Part shown: positions 53,631-61,807 of the stretch, one piece after another
Layout: every line of letters starts with the position of its first letter
How positions within the stretch are numbered: the stretch's first letter is position 1
From: TA-20 sp035935115
GTDB taxonomy: Archaea; Thermoproteota; Nitrososphaeria; Nitrososphaerales; Nitrosopumilaceae
Reading direction: 5' to 3'
Assembly (NCBI GenBank): GCA_035935115.1
Contig: DASYXK010000020.1
Location: forward strand, 58,844-122,843
DNA: 64,000 nt
Program-made: the position numbers and the translations under genes
The notes under the pieces: model-generated
Databases searched by the model: none
Seen by the model: only the letters and a program-made list of their open reading frames with translations
Told to the model about the DNA's origin: nothing

Positions 53631-54287
53631 TTACTCTTTTGTAAGAACTTGTACTTCACATGACTTTACTGTATCTTTGAATTCCTTTGCATCAACATCA
53701 CTACCAACTAGTGTGCCATAATGCATTGGTATTGCTATTTTTGGCTTTATTTTTTCTACTGCTTTTGCAGCTTCCCTTGCAGTCATAACATAAGTTCCGC
53801 TTACTGGAACAAGCAAAACATCTGGTTTTAGATCATTCATTTCAGGAATAAGATCCGAGTCTCCCGTATGATAGATTGATGTTTCTCCCATGCTTATAAC
53901 AAAGCCAATCTTGTTGTCTTCCTTTGGATGAAATGGTTTGCGAGTATCTGGATTAATTTTATCAATGTTGTATGCAGGAACAGCTTTGATTTTTATATTG
54001 TTTATTATTTTTTCTTGTCCTGGACTAAGACCAATTTTTTCTTTTGAAGGAATTTTAGTGAGTTGTTCCATGCATTCTTTTGCAGCAACAATTATAGTAT
54101 TATTAGTTGAGATTTTTTTTAGATCATCTAAACTCATATGATCAAAATGATTATGTGAAATTAATATAATGTCTGGATGAATAGATCTAGATAATTTGTA
54201 TGGATCTATGCATATGGTAATTGACTTTTCTAATGTAAAGGTATCGTGACCATACCATCGTATTTTAATTCCCTTGTATTCAAACAT
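53631..54287 (-). CDS. Metallo-beta-lactamase-fold hydrolase (UPF0173-like)
   Basis: A 218-residue protein with ILISHNHFDHMSLDDL (HxHxDH metal site), SIYHTGDSDLIPEM (second metal Asp), and AIPMHYGTLVG (His) near the C-terminus. This is the layout of the small metal-dependent hydrolases related to UPF0173 and lactonases. The substrate is unknown. It lies downstream of the frameshifted PIN gene and upstream of aglB on the same strand. Confidence 0.82.
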   Translation of the reverse strand: MFEYKGIKIRWYGHDTFTLEKSITICIDPYKLSRSIHPDIILISHNHFDHMSLDDLKKISTNNTIIVAAKECMEQLTKIPSKEKIGLSPGQEKIINNIKIKAVPAYNIDKINPDTRKPFHPKEDNKIGFVISMGETSIYHTGDSDLIPEMNDLKPDVLLVPVSGTYVMTAREAAKAVEKIKPKIAIPMHYGTLVGSDVDAKEFKDTVKSCEVQVLTKE

Positions 54288-54313
54288 GTTTTAAACAATA
54301 ATTTTTGTTAAAG

Positions 54314-54693
54314 TTAAATCTTACTCGGTTCAAGAACAATTTTATCATTAGATAAAGAAATGACAGAGCCAAAGTTTTTTATCCTTTTTTTCAATTCCAT
54401 ATCTACCGTTGCTATGATTCCATGATGCTCTTTTACATATGATACCAAAGCATCATCTACATCATTTCCTGAAATTGGAATTTTTTTAAAATTTTTTATT
54501 ATTTCTAGTGCATTAATAGCGGAAGTTTTTTTTTAAGATTCGTATCTTTTGAAAGTCTTTCAAGTTCACTTATGACCATATCAGGAACGGTAAATTCAAT
54601 TGCTCCAATCTCCGTATCAAGATTCGAGATATTTTTGACATTTCTTGATGCAAGAATCATTAAAAAACTAGTATCGCAGACAACTTCAACCAA
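54314..54693 (-). pseudogene. PIN-domain protein interrupted by a frameshift in a nine-A tract
   Basis: The N-terminal part reads MVEVVCDTSFLMILASRNVK to SKDTNLKKK; after AATCTT and nine A (54534-54526) the frame hits a stop within a few codons. In the other frame the protein continues TSAINALEIIKNFKKIPISG, NDVDDALVSYVKEHHGIIAT, VDMELKKRI to KIVLEPSKI and a stop at 54314. The joined protein has the PIN nuclease acids: Asp7, a Glu in ISELERL, DVDDAL, and TVDMEL. Ten or seven A would restore the frame. A real frameshift, a sequencing error or programmed slippage are possible. Related archaeal PIN proteins are near aIF2 gamma in other genomes. The start overlaps the aIF2 gamma gene by 8 bases. 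Confidence 0.72.
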
Positions 54694-55957
54694 CTACAAC
54701 ACCTGCTCCAATTAGTCTCCATCTTTCTTGAATTCTTCTACTAATCGCTACCCTACCTTTTTCAAATAGACAGACTGGTCTTCTGAATTGTACATCTATT
54801 CTTTCACCTCTAACACTGGTTACTTTTGAAAGAACTGGGGCTGTTCCTACACTAAGTCTTAATGATTCACCTACCTGTACAGATGAAACTTTTATTTCAT
54901 CAGCTGAGCCCACAGCAGTATCAAAGAGATTTATCTCTAGTTTTGCGGTAGAAGAATTTTCTGGTAACGTACTTGGTTTTCCAATAACAGAACCGATCAG
55001 TGAATCGCTTCGTGTCATTGATGGATCAAGTTTTGTACCTATTGCAACCAAGCCGCCAGGTTTGACTTCGTCTACAAGTCCTGCACCAGTTCCAAGAGAA
55101 GAGATCTCTGTGATGATTGGGTCATATCTACCATTTTTCTCGTTAGCAAGACCAGGTTTTATCTCAATTTCATCTCCTACTTTGAAATATCCTTGAATTA
55201 CACTTCCCCCTATAACACCGCCTTTTATGCTCTTTATTTTAGTACCAGGTTTGTTAACATCAAATGAACGTAACACGTGCATTACGGTTGGTTTTGACTC
55301 ATCTCTTTTAGGAGTCTCAATTGTAGATTCTATGGCGCCAATTAATGCATCAATGTTAAGTTTTGATTGTGCAGAGATTGGAATTATTGGTGCTTTTATA
55401 GCATTAGTACCTTTAACAAATTTTACAATATCAGAGTAATTTGTCATTGCATCTTCGTATGACACTAGATCAGCTTTGTTTTGTGCAATCACGATTTGCT
55501 GAATTCCAAGTGTTTGTAGTGCAAGTAGATGCTCTTTAGTTTGTGGTTGTGGCACCTTTTCGTTTGCTGCTATTACAAGTAAAGCACCATCAATTAGAGC
55601 AGAACCCGAAAGCATGTTTGCCATTAAACTTTCATGACCTGGACTATCTACAAAACTTACTACCCTTGTTAATTCACTTTCCTTTCCGCAGTTATTACAT
55701 TTTGGTGTAACTGAATATCCTAAAGGAGGTTGACAGTTTTTACATTTGTAAAATGCAGCATCAGCATAACCAACACGAATAGTGATTCCACGTTTTAGTT
55801 CCTCACTATGTGCACTGGTCCAAATGCCAGTAAGAGCTTGGATAAGTGTTGTCTTTCCATGATCTACATGTCCAGCAGTACCGATGTTAACACATGGTTG
55901 ATGTCCGTATTTTTTAATATACCAATCAGGAAGTGTTTCTTTCCAATGCACACTCAA
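54686..55957 (-). CDS. Translation initiation factor aIF2 gamma subunit
   Basis: A 423-residue GTPase with P-loop GHVDHGKTTLIQAL, SFVDSPGHESLMANML (switch II, DxxG) and NKAD for guanine. Between switch I and II it has the four-Cys zinc knuckle (CKNC and CNNC) typical of aIF2 gamma. It binds Met-tRNAi and GTP and delivers them to the small subunit. S6e lies just upstream, an archaeal pairing. The ATG at 55957 or the next in-frame start at 55951 fits. Confidence 0.95.
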   Translation of the reverse strand: MSVHWKETLPDWYIKKYGHQPCVNIGTAGHVDHGKTTLIQALTGIWTSAHSEELKRGITIRVGYADAAFYKCKNCQPPLGYSVTPKCNNCGKESELTRVVSFVDSPGHESLMANMLSGSALIDGALLVIAANEKVPQPQTKEHLLALQTLGIQQIVIAQNKADLVSYEDAMTNYSDIVKFVKGTNAIKAPIIPISAQSKLNIDALIGAIESTIETPKRDESKPTVMHVLRSFDVNKPGTKIKSIKGGVIGGSVIQGYFKVGDEIEIKPGLANEKNGRYDPIITEISSLGTGAGLVDEVKPGGLVAIGTKLDPSMTRSDSLIGSVIGKPSTLPENSSTAKLEINLFDTAVGSADEIKVSSVQVGESLRLSVGTAPVLSKVTSVRGERIDVQFRRPVCLFEKGRVAISRRIQERWRLIGAGVVVG

Positions 55958-55981
55958 GTTTTAAAAATCGCCTATGTTAAC

Positions 55982-56395
55982 TTATGCCTTTTTTGGTTTG
56001 TCTGCCGTTTCCTTTTTTTCTTCAGTTGGAGCTGGTGCGGCTTCATCAATTTTTAGTTCACCATCTAAGGAGCAGTTTATCTGATATGCCTCTTCAGTAA
56101 TGGTATTCCCTCTGATAAGTTTACGAAAACGTTGTCCTTTTTCAGCATCACGTAAACCAACCCCTTTTGATAATAGGATGTATTTTCGTGCTCCACCATG
56201 AATATCTTCTCTTAATGGAACTCCAGATTTGTCACTTCCACCTGTAATTCGGATCTTACCAGCTTGACCTACAATTGCTGCATCTAATTCATTTCCTATT
56301 TGTAGACCTAAAAGTGGATTTGCATCTTTTTCTTTCAGTTCTCTTGTGATGGATTTTCCTTTTTTATCAGATATTGTAAGCTTAAATGTTGCCAA
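55982..56395 (-). CDS. rps6e: 30S ribosomal protein S6e
   Basis: A 137-residue protein with FKLTISDKKGKSITRELKEK and the GGSDKSGVPLREDIHGGARK segment, the S6e family signature. KYILLSKGVGLRDAEKGQRF and RKLIRGNTI follow, and the end is an acidic/Lys-rich tail (APTEEKKETADKPKK). It belongs to the 30S subunit in archaea and eukaryotes. It precedes aIF2 gamma in a conserved order, 24 bases apart. Confidence 0.95.
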   Translation of the reverse strand: MATFKLTISDKKGKSITRELKEKDANPLLGLQIGNELDAAIVGQAGKIRITGGSDKSGVPLREDIHGGARKYILLSKGVGLRDAEKGQRFRKLIRGNTITEEAYQINCSLDGELKIDEAAPAPTEEKKETADKPKKA

Positions 56396-56474
56396 GTATT
56401 TTGAAAAAGTCTCTACACTATTAATTAATCTTTGTACCTAAATCTTTTAAAATTATGAAATACAAAACTACACT

Positions 56475-56597
56475 ATGAAAGAAGAAATCAAATGCCCCAA
56501 GTGTGAAAATATAATGATCTCAATGCAGGCATGTCACATGATTTGTACAAATTGTGGAGCGCATCTTGATTGTTCTGACAAAGGTTCGTTTTGGTAA
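56475..56597 (+). CDS. Mini zinc-ribbon protein, 40 residues
   Basis: The frame is MKEEIKCPKCENIMISMQAC then HMICTNCGAHLDCSDKGSFW. It has CPKC and CTNC, a pair of zinc knuckles, plus other Cys, so it is a stand-alone zinc ribbon. Function is unknown; such mini-proteins may bind nucleic acid or proteins. It is divergent from S6e and converges with another zinc ribbon gene 2 bases away. Confidence 0.6.
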   Translation: MKEEIKCPKCENIMISMQACHMICTNCGAHLDCSDKGSFW

Positions 56598-56598
56598 T

Positions 56599-56772
56599 TT
56601 AAAATCCAGTTCTATCAGGGTTGAAATTTTCTACCATACCGCCAACCCTTTCTTTCATTAATTTCAAATAATCATCGTAATTTGCTTCGAATCCACAATG
56701 AGGACATTTTACATTTGTTATCTCATCATCAAGTACAGCTACTTTGTCGCATTGTGGACATTTTGCATCCAT
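56599..56772 (-). CDS. Small zinc-finger protein, 57 residues
   Basis: It reads MDAKCPQCDKVAVLDDEITN, VKCPHCGFEANYDDYLKLMK, then ERVGGMVENFNPDRTGF. The CPQC and CPHC pairs form a likely zinc ribbon, as in small archaeal transcription or RNA-linked proteins. A short helix with LKLMKER follows. No family assigned. It converges with the 40-residue zinc ribbon. Confidence 0.65.
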   Translation of the reverse strand: MDAKCPQCDKVAVLDDEITNVKCPHCGFEANYDDYLKLMKERVGGMVENFNPDRTGF

Positions 56773-56823
56773 GTATATTTTTTGTAATTAAACTATATAA
56801 TGTTAGATCTTAAATCTGGATTG

Positions 56824-56897
56824 GCGGAGTTAGTCCAGCTCGGCACGACGTCAGCTTCCCAAGCTGAAGGTCGCGGGTTCAAATCCCGCACTCCGCA
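56824..56897 (+). tRNA. trnG: tRNA-Gly (anticodon CCC)
   Basis: Acceptor arms are GCGGAGT and ACTCCGC. The anticodon stem is TCAGC/GCTGA with loop TTCCCAA, so the anticodon is CCC (codon GGG). The T arm is GCGGG-TTCAAAT-CCCGC. There is no intron and no encoded CCA. A TATA-like ACTATATAATG lies about 30 bases upstream. Confidence 0.96.
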
Positions 56898-56983
56898 TTT
56901 AATTTTAACCAAAAATGATATGCGATAGATTAATGATAATAATTCTCATTTGTATATCTTTAACGTGTTAGAGATATTGTGTT

Positions 56984-57325
56984 CTATTTTGTTGTAAGTA
57001 ATAGAATGGCTCTTGCGAGATCTCCTTTAGCCTCTATGAGTGCATTATTTGCAGCTTCTTGAGAAACGTTAGCTTGTTGAGCTACAAGCATGATATCTTC
57101 TTGGCTAAATACTGGTACTTCAAGTTCTCTTTCCTCATAACTTTCTGCTATCACTTGAAATATAGAATTGTCTTTTGCCTTCATTTCTGATACAGATGGT
57201 TTTATTATTATGATTTCTTTTTTGTCAGTTTTGATGATTACTTCTTGTACATTGGAAATTTCCTTCATTTCCAGACCCATCTTGTCTAGCATTCTGCGCA
57301 TCTCGCGATTTCCGCCACGCATCAT
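56984..57325 (-). CDS. nac: Nascent polypeptide-associated complex protein (archaeal NAC)
   Basis: A 113-residue protein. The N-terminal Gly/Arg/Met-rich start (MMRGGNREMRRMLDKMG) contacts the ribosome. The NAC beta domain covers about 20-70. The C-terminus is a UBA domain (EDIMLVAQQANVSQEAANNA, LIEAKGDLARAILLL). It binds new proteins at the ribosome exit. It follows the PUA gene by 14 bases on the same strand. Confidence 0.94.
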   Translation of the reverse strand: MMRGGNREMRRMLDKMGLEMKEISNVQEVIIKTDKKEIIIIKPSVSEMKAKDNSIFQVIAESYEERELEVPVFSQEDIMLVAQQANVSQEAANNALIEAKGDLARAILLLTTK

Positions 57326-57339
57326 ATGTAATCAATTGA

Positions 57340-57807
57340 CTAGTCTGGACTTTTTAAACTATCTCTGACTTTGATTGCTACCCCTCGTTTTAGAGATTTC
57401 ATCATTCTTGAAGAAAGGATTGCTCTTCCTACCGCAATTACTATACCTTTGTAAAGAATAGGCACGTCGGCCCCGATCAAGATATTTTTGCCACACCATA
57501 TAACATGTTTACAGAAAACTGAACTACCGTTTTCCACAAAAGGCTTGGAATCATCATCTATTTCAAGACAGTTTTCTCGAAATTTCTTACTTTTTAGTAG
57601 CAATTGTGCAAAGTAAGGTGTAATTGCAAGTCCTCCATCTATTCGCAAAGTACAAAGAAGATTTTCATTTTTGTAGACGTGTTGTATTCTTCCCGTTCTT
57701 TTTGAATAAGTAATTTTGATTTCTTTTGGTAGATATCTTGAAACCCCAATTCCAAATAGTGCATCCAAAGTATGTTTAATTTTAAGAATCGAATCCAATG
57801 TTAACAT
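57340..57807 (-). CDS. PUA-domain RNA-binding protein
   Basis: I use the ATG at 57807 (MLTLDSILKIKHTLDALFGI), giving 155 residues; the longer frame overlaps the divergent promoter. The first ~80 residues look like the pre-PUA part seen in archaeal proteins related to tRNA/rRNA modification factors. The second half is a PUA domain, with SSVFCKHVIWCGKNI, ADVPILYKGIVIAVGRAI and RGVAIKVRD. It probably binds structured RNA. It is the first gene of a unit with NAC. Confidence 0.8.
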   Translation of the reverse strand: MLTLDSILKIKHTLDALFGIGVSRYLPKEIKITYSKRTGRIQHVYKNENLLCTLRIDGGLAITPYFAQLLLKSKKFRENCLEIDDDSKPFVENGSSVFCKHVIWCGKNILIGADVPILYKGIVIAVGRAILSSRMMKSLKRGVAIKVRDSLKSPD

Positions 57808-57848
57808 AGTCAAGTTATTGGGTGCTAATTGTTTTTGCACGTCAAGTA

Positions 57849-57880
57849 TTACTATATAGTAATTTTGAATAACTATATAG
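57849..57880. promoter_or_regulatory. Repeated ACTATATAG elements, TATA boxes of a divergent promoter
   Basis: TTACTATATAGTAA (57849-57862) is a perfect 14-base palindrome. The same core ACTATATAG recurs at 57872-57880, 21 bases away. The first could serve both the PUA gene (start 57807) and the AbrB-PhoU gene. The second lies immediately before the ATG at 57882, so either it is an operator or translation starts further in, at 57903 or 57921. Confidence 0.55.
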
Positions 57881-57881
57881 A

Positions 57882-58946
57882 ATGGCAAACACTACGCGAG
57901 GTATGGGAACTAATGAAGAAATGCGCAAGATACAGTTTACAGGAAAGTCATCATACATTGTTTCATTGCCCAAGCAATGGGTAATGGACATGGGTCTAAA
58001 ACAAGGTGATCAAGTTACAGTTTTAAGACAAGGTACAACGACATTACAAATTACTCCACTAAAACATCATACAAAATCAATTAACACAGAGGAAGCAGCG
58101 TTTGAAATAAAACCTGAAGATAAAAGCTCTGCAATTGTTAGAAAACTTATTTCACTTTACTTACTTGGTTTTAGTATCATAAATGTAAAACCCAAGTCAG
58201 GAAGATTAAAACCAGATCAACGAAATGCAGTAAAAGATGCAGTAAAAGGAATTCTAATGGGAACTGAAATCATTGCAGATTCTATAGAAGGCATTACTAT
58301 TCAGGTATTGATAAATTTATTTGAACTTTCAGTAGATGGAGCGTTAAAACGTATGCTCATCATTGCAAAATCCATGCAAAATGATGCGTTGTTGGCACAT
58401 GAAGAAGCAAATTTTGATTTGGCAAAAGAAGTGATAAACAGTGATGATGAAGTAGATAGGTTTAGTTTTTACATCATACGACAACTCAAGATTGCAATTC
58501 AAAATGAACATATGCTAAAAGACATGGGTATCGAAAATGCAAGAAGTTGTTTAGGATATAGACTTATTGTTAAGAACATAGAACGTGTTGGGGATCATGC
58601 TACAGACATAGTCAAAGATCTTCTGGAATTTAAAAAACCAATCAAAAAATCTGTACTGGATACTATTCATGAAATGAATAATTTTGCGTTATCTGTGCTT
58701 GATGATGCCTGCTTATCACTATTCAAAAGAGATTTTACTCAAGCAGAACTCACTGTAGAAAGGACTGCCGATATTACAAAATATGAAAAAAAAATGCTTG
58801 AGAGCACCAAATCACTAAGAGATGATGAGGAAATCTACAGGGTGAGAAGAATGGGGGAAAATATCAGAAGAATTTCAGAATATGCAAGTGATATTGCAGA
58901 AATTGTCATGAATATGACTATAGAGAAAACACTGCGAAAGCAATAA
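57882..58946 (+). CDS. AbrB-like plus PhoU-like regulator
   Basis: From 57882 the protein has 354 residues. The N-terminal AbrB/SpoVT DNA-binding module starts at MRKIQFTGKSSYIVSLPKQW (residue 14) and continues VMDMGLKQGDQVTVL. A PhoU domain (about 100-350) follows, with three-helix bundles, e.g. DEVDRFSFYIIRQLK and IVKNIERVGDHATDI, the metal-binding E/D-rich motif of PhoU. Such archaeal proteins probably regulate phosphate uptake. No pst genes are seen here. Starts at 57903 and 57921 are possible. Confidence 0.85.
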   Translation: MANTTRGMGTNEEMRKIQFTGKSSYIVSLPKQWVMDMGLKQGDQVTVLRQGTTTLQITPLKHHTKSINTEEAAFEIKPEDKSSAIVRKLISLYLLGFSIINVKPKSGRLKPDQRNAVKDAVKGILMGTEIIADSIEGITIQVLINLFELSVDGALKRMLIIAKSMQNDALLAHEEANFDLAKEVINSDDEVDRFSFYIIRQLKIAIQNEHMLKDMGIENARSCLGYRLIVKNIERVGDHATDIVKDLLEFKKPIKKSVLDTIHEMNNFALSVLDDACLSLFKRDFTQAELTVERTADITKYEKKMLESTKSLRDDEEIYRVRRMGENIRRISEYASDIAEIVMNMTIEKTLRKQ

Positions 58947-58966
58947 GATACGAATCCACGCCTTTT

Positions 58967-60100
58967 ATGGTAATGAAAAAATCTGCAATTCTCATTACAT
59001 ATGACAGGGCGGATGATGTAAAGGAAGCACTTGCACTCTGCGATACAGCTGGATATCAGCTTATTAAAATAATCAAACACAAATATCTTAACAAATCAAA
59101 ATATGGTCTTGGAGAAGGTAAGGTTGAAGAATTAAAAGAATTTGTCAGTTTAAAAAAACCTGATGTCATCATATTTGATGAAATCCTCAAACCCAGTCAG
59201 AATTATAATCTAGCATCAAAGTTAAAGACAAATATTTTGGACAGAGAAGCTTTGATCCTTGAAATATTTGGGCGTAATGCAACAAGTGCAGAATCAAAAT
59301 TGCAGATAAAGATGGCAGAATTAAGATATGAAATGTCACGGGCAAAAGAAAAAGTAAGATTGGCAAAGATGGGAGAACAACCAGGATTCATGGGAATTGG
59401 TAAATTCGAAGTAGATGTCTATACCAATGACATAAAAAATAGGATGACTAACATTAAATCCAAGCTTGTAAAAGCTGGAAAACAACGCGCGTTACACAGA
59501 CAGGGCAGAGATAGAATTGGATTCAAGACAATTTCTTTAGCTGGTTACACATCAGCTGGAAAAACAACTCTCTTCAATACATTAACAGGTGAAACACGAG
59601 AAGAAAACCCAAAGCTGTTCACTACTCTTTCTACAACAACTCGAAAAATAAGGATCTCTGAATCAGATGTTTTAATTTCAGATACTGTTGGTTTCATTAG
59701 CAACCTTCCTGCGTATATGATAGAGGCTTTCAAATCAACACTTGAGGAGCTTACCTATACTAATGCAGTAATACTTGTAATTGACATAAGCGACCCAATT
59801 TTGGAATTACAAAAGAAATTTCGAAGTTGCATGCGAGTATTAGAAGAACTTGGTGTAGATTATAACAAGATAATTTTTGCATTAAATAAATCAGATTTGA
59901 CGTCACAAGATGAAATTCTATCAAAAGTTGACATTCTTGGATTAAAAGAAAGCAAAAAATGGCTATACATCTCAGCAATAACTGGGAAAAATTTAGATCA
60001 GTTAAAGGAATTTTTATCAGTTGTTTTAAAAAATGAACCGTTGATAAAGAAAAAAAATGAAATCATAAAAAAAGAAATTGAGATAAATAATGAAGATTGA
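58967..60100 (+). CDS. hflX: GTPase HflX
   Basis: A 377-residue GTPase from 58967, or 375 from the ATG at 58973. The N-terminal nucleotide-binding HflX domain has KYGLGEGKVEELKEFVSLKK and FDEILKPSQNYNLASKL. The glycine-rich linker region is followed by the G domain: P-loop GYTSAGKTTLFNTL, DTVGFISNLP and NKSD. HflX splits or rescues ribosomes in bacteria, and the archaeal form is less studied. The end overlaps the trm56 gene by 11 bases. Confidence 0.92.
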   Translation: MVMKKSAILITYDRADDVKEALALCDTAGYQLIKIIKHKYLNKSKYGLGEGKVEELKEFVSLKKPDVIIFDEILKPSQNYNLASKLKTNILDREALILEIFGRNATSAESKLQIKMAELRYEMSRAKEKVRLAKMGEQPGFMGIGKFEVDVYTNDIKNRMTNIKSKLVKAGKQRALHRQGRDRIGFKTISLAGYTSAGKTTLFNTLTGETREENPKLFTTLSTTTRKIRISESDVLISDTVGFISNLPAYMIEAFKSTLEELTYTNAVILVIDISDPILELQKKFRSCMRVLEELGVDYNKIIFALNKSDLTSQDEILSKVDILGLKESKKWLYISAITGKNLDQLKEFLSVVLKNEPLIKKKNEIIKKEIEINNED

Positions 60101-60620
60101 AGTTCTAAGAATAGGTCAAAGACTTGTACGCGATGATAGAGTAACAACACATGTCGCTCTTGTTTCAAGAGCTTTTGGAGCAACAAAAATCATAATGCAA
60201 GAGGTAAATCCCGATATCAAAGATACAATATCAGAAATCAATAGAGTATGGGGAGGCGATTTTGAGGTTGAAATAATAGATAATTGGAAAAAAATCCTAA
60301 AATCAAAAAAGAATCAATCTTTCAAAATTGTACACCTAACTATGTATGGAGAAATCATTAATTCTGTCATTGATGAGATTAGAAAAGAGGAGCAAATTCT
60401 TGTTGTCGTTGGAGCAGAAAAGGTCCCAAGGGAAGTGTATGATCTTGCAGACTATAATGTAGCAATAGGTAATCAGCCTCATTCTGAAATAAGCGCCTTA
60501 GCAGTTTTACTTGATAGAGTTTCAGATGGAAAACAATTCTTAAAAAAACATGTAAATGCACAACGGGAAATTATTCCTACAAAAAAGGGAAAAAACGTGT
60601 TAGATAAAACAATTGATTAA
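60090..60620 (+). CDS. trm56: tRNA (cytidine-56 2'-O)-methyltransferase Trm56
   Basis: A 176-residue SPOUT-fold protein, with the aTrm56 sequence pattern: IEVLRIGQRLVRDDRVTTHV, ALVSRAFGATKIIM, VHLTMYGEII, and the knot region VVVGAEKVPREVYDLADYNV with AIGNQPHSEISALAVLLDR. It methylates C56 of the T loop of archaeal tRNAs, adding thermal stability. It overlaps hflX by 11 bases in the same transcript. Confidence 0.92.
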   Translation: MKIEVLRIGQRLVRDDRVTTHVALVSRAFGATKIIMQEVNPDIKDTISEINRVWGGDFEVEIIDNWKKILKSKKNQSFKIVHLTMYGEIINSVIDEIRKEEQILVVVGAEKVPREVYDLADYNVAIGNQPHSEISALAVLLDRVSDGKQFLKKHVNAQREIIPTKKGKNVLDKTID

Positions 60621-60647
60621 ATATAGAATCTAAATCAAGGACGACTA

Positions 60648-61153
<506 letters not shown>

Positions 61154-61157
<4 letters not shown>

Positions 61158-61807
61158 ATATCATAGTGTAATACAAGTTCGTTTTTCATTCTATTGATTT
61201 TCTTTAGTGTTAACATAGGAGCATGTGAAATTTTATCAAATCCTTTTCCTTGGAATAATGAAATTGCACTACTACCTCCTATAACATACGGAGTAATTGT
61301 AACAATGATCTCATCTACAAGTCCATCTTTTATGAAAGACCAATTAGTTAAGCCACCTCCTTCTACGAGTAGATTCTTTATGTTTTTCTTTCTTAAGATG
61401 TGTAATAGCTTTTTAAGATTAATTTTATTTTGTCCACATTTTATTACTTCAAGTCCTTCTTTTTCTAATCGAATAATATTTTTTTGAGTTGCTTTTTCCG
61501 ATACTACTATTATTGTTGTAATTGTTTTACAAGTCTTAATTATTTTTGAAGTTGATTTTATTGAAGCTGTAGAATCCAAAATTATACGTATTGGATTCTT
61601 TCCTTTCACATACTTGACTGTCAATATGGGGTCATCAATCATTACAGTGTGTTTTCCTACAAGTATCGCGTCTACATTTGCCCTAAGTTTATGAACTCGG
61701 ATTAGATCTTCTTTTGAAGAGAGTTCAGAGTTACCGGTTCTTGTTGCTATTTTTCCATCCATACTCATTGCAGCACTGAGTGTTACATGTGGTCTAGATT
61801 TTACCAT
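61154..61807 (-). CDS. arfC: 2,5-diamino-6-ribosylamino-pyrimidinone 5'-phosphate reductase (ArfC/RibD-type)
   Basis: A 217-residue protein of the RibD reductase-domain family. It begins RPHVTLSAAMSMDGKIATRT, then LRANVDAILVGKHTVMIDDP and VEGGGLTNWSFIKDGLVDEI, which match the NAD(P)H-using reductase of archaeal riboflavin synthesis. It reduces the ribose of the pyrimidine intermediate. There is no deaminase domain, so a separate deaminase is needed. It overlaps the amidohydrolase gene by 14 bases and ends the operon. Confidence 0.9.

Noticed and set aside
56930..56960. AATGATAATAATTCTCATT, resembling a Fur-type box, downstream of tRNA-Gly
   Set aside because: Symmetry is limited to five bases on each side, the area is AT-rich, and it lies at the 3' end of the NAC gene, not at a promoter.
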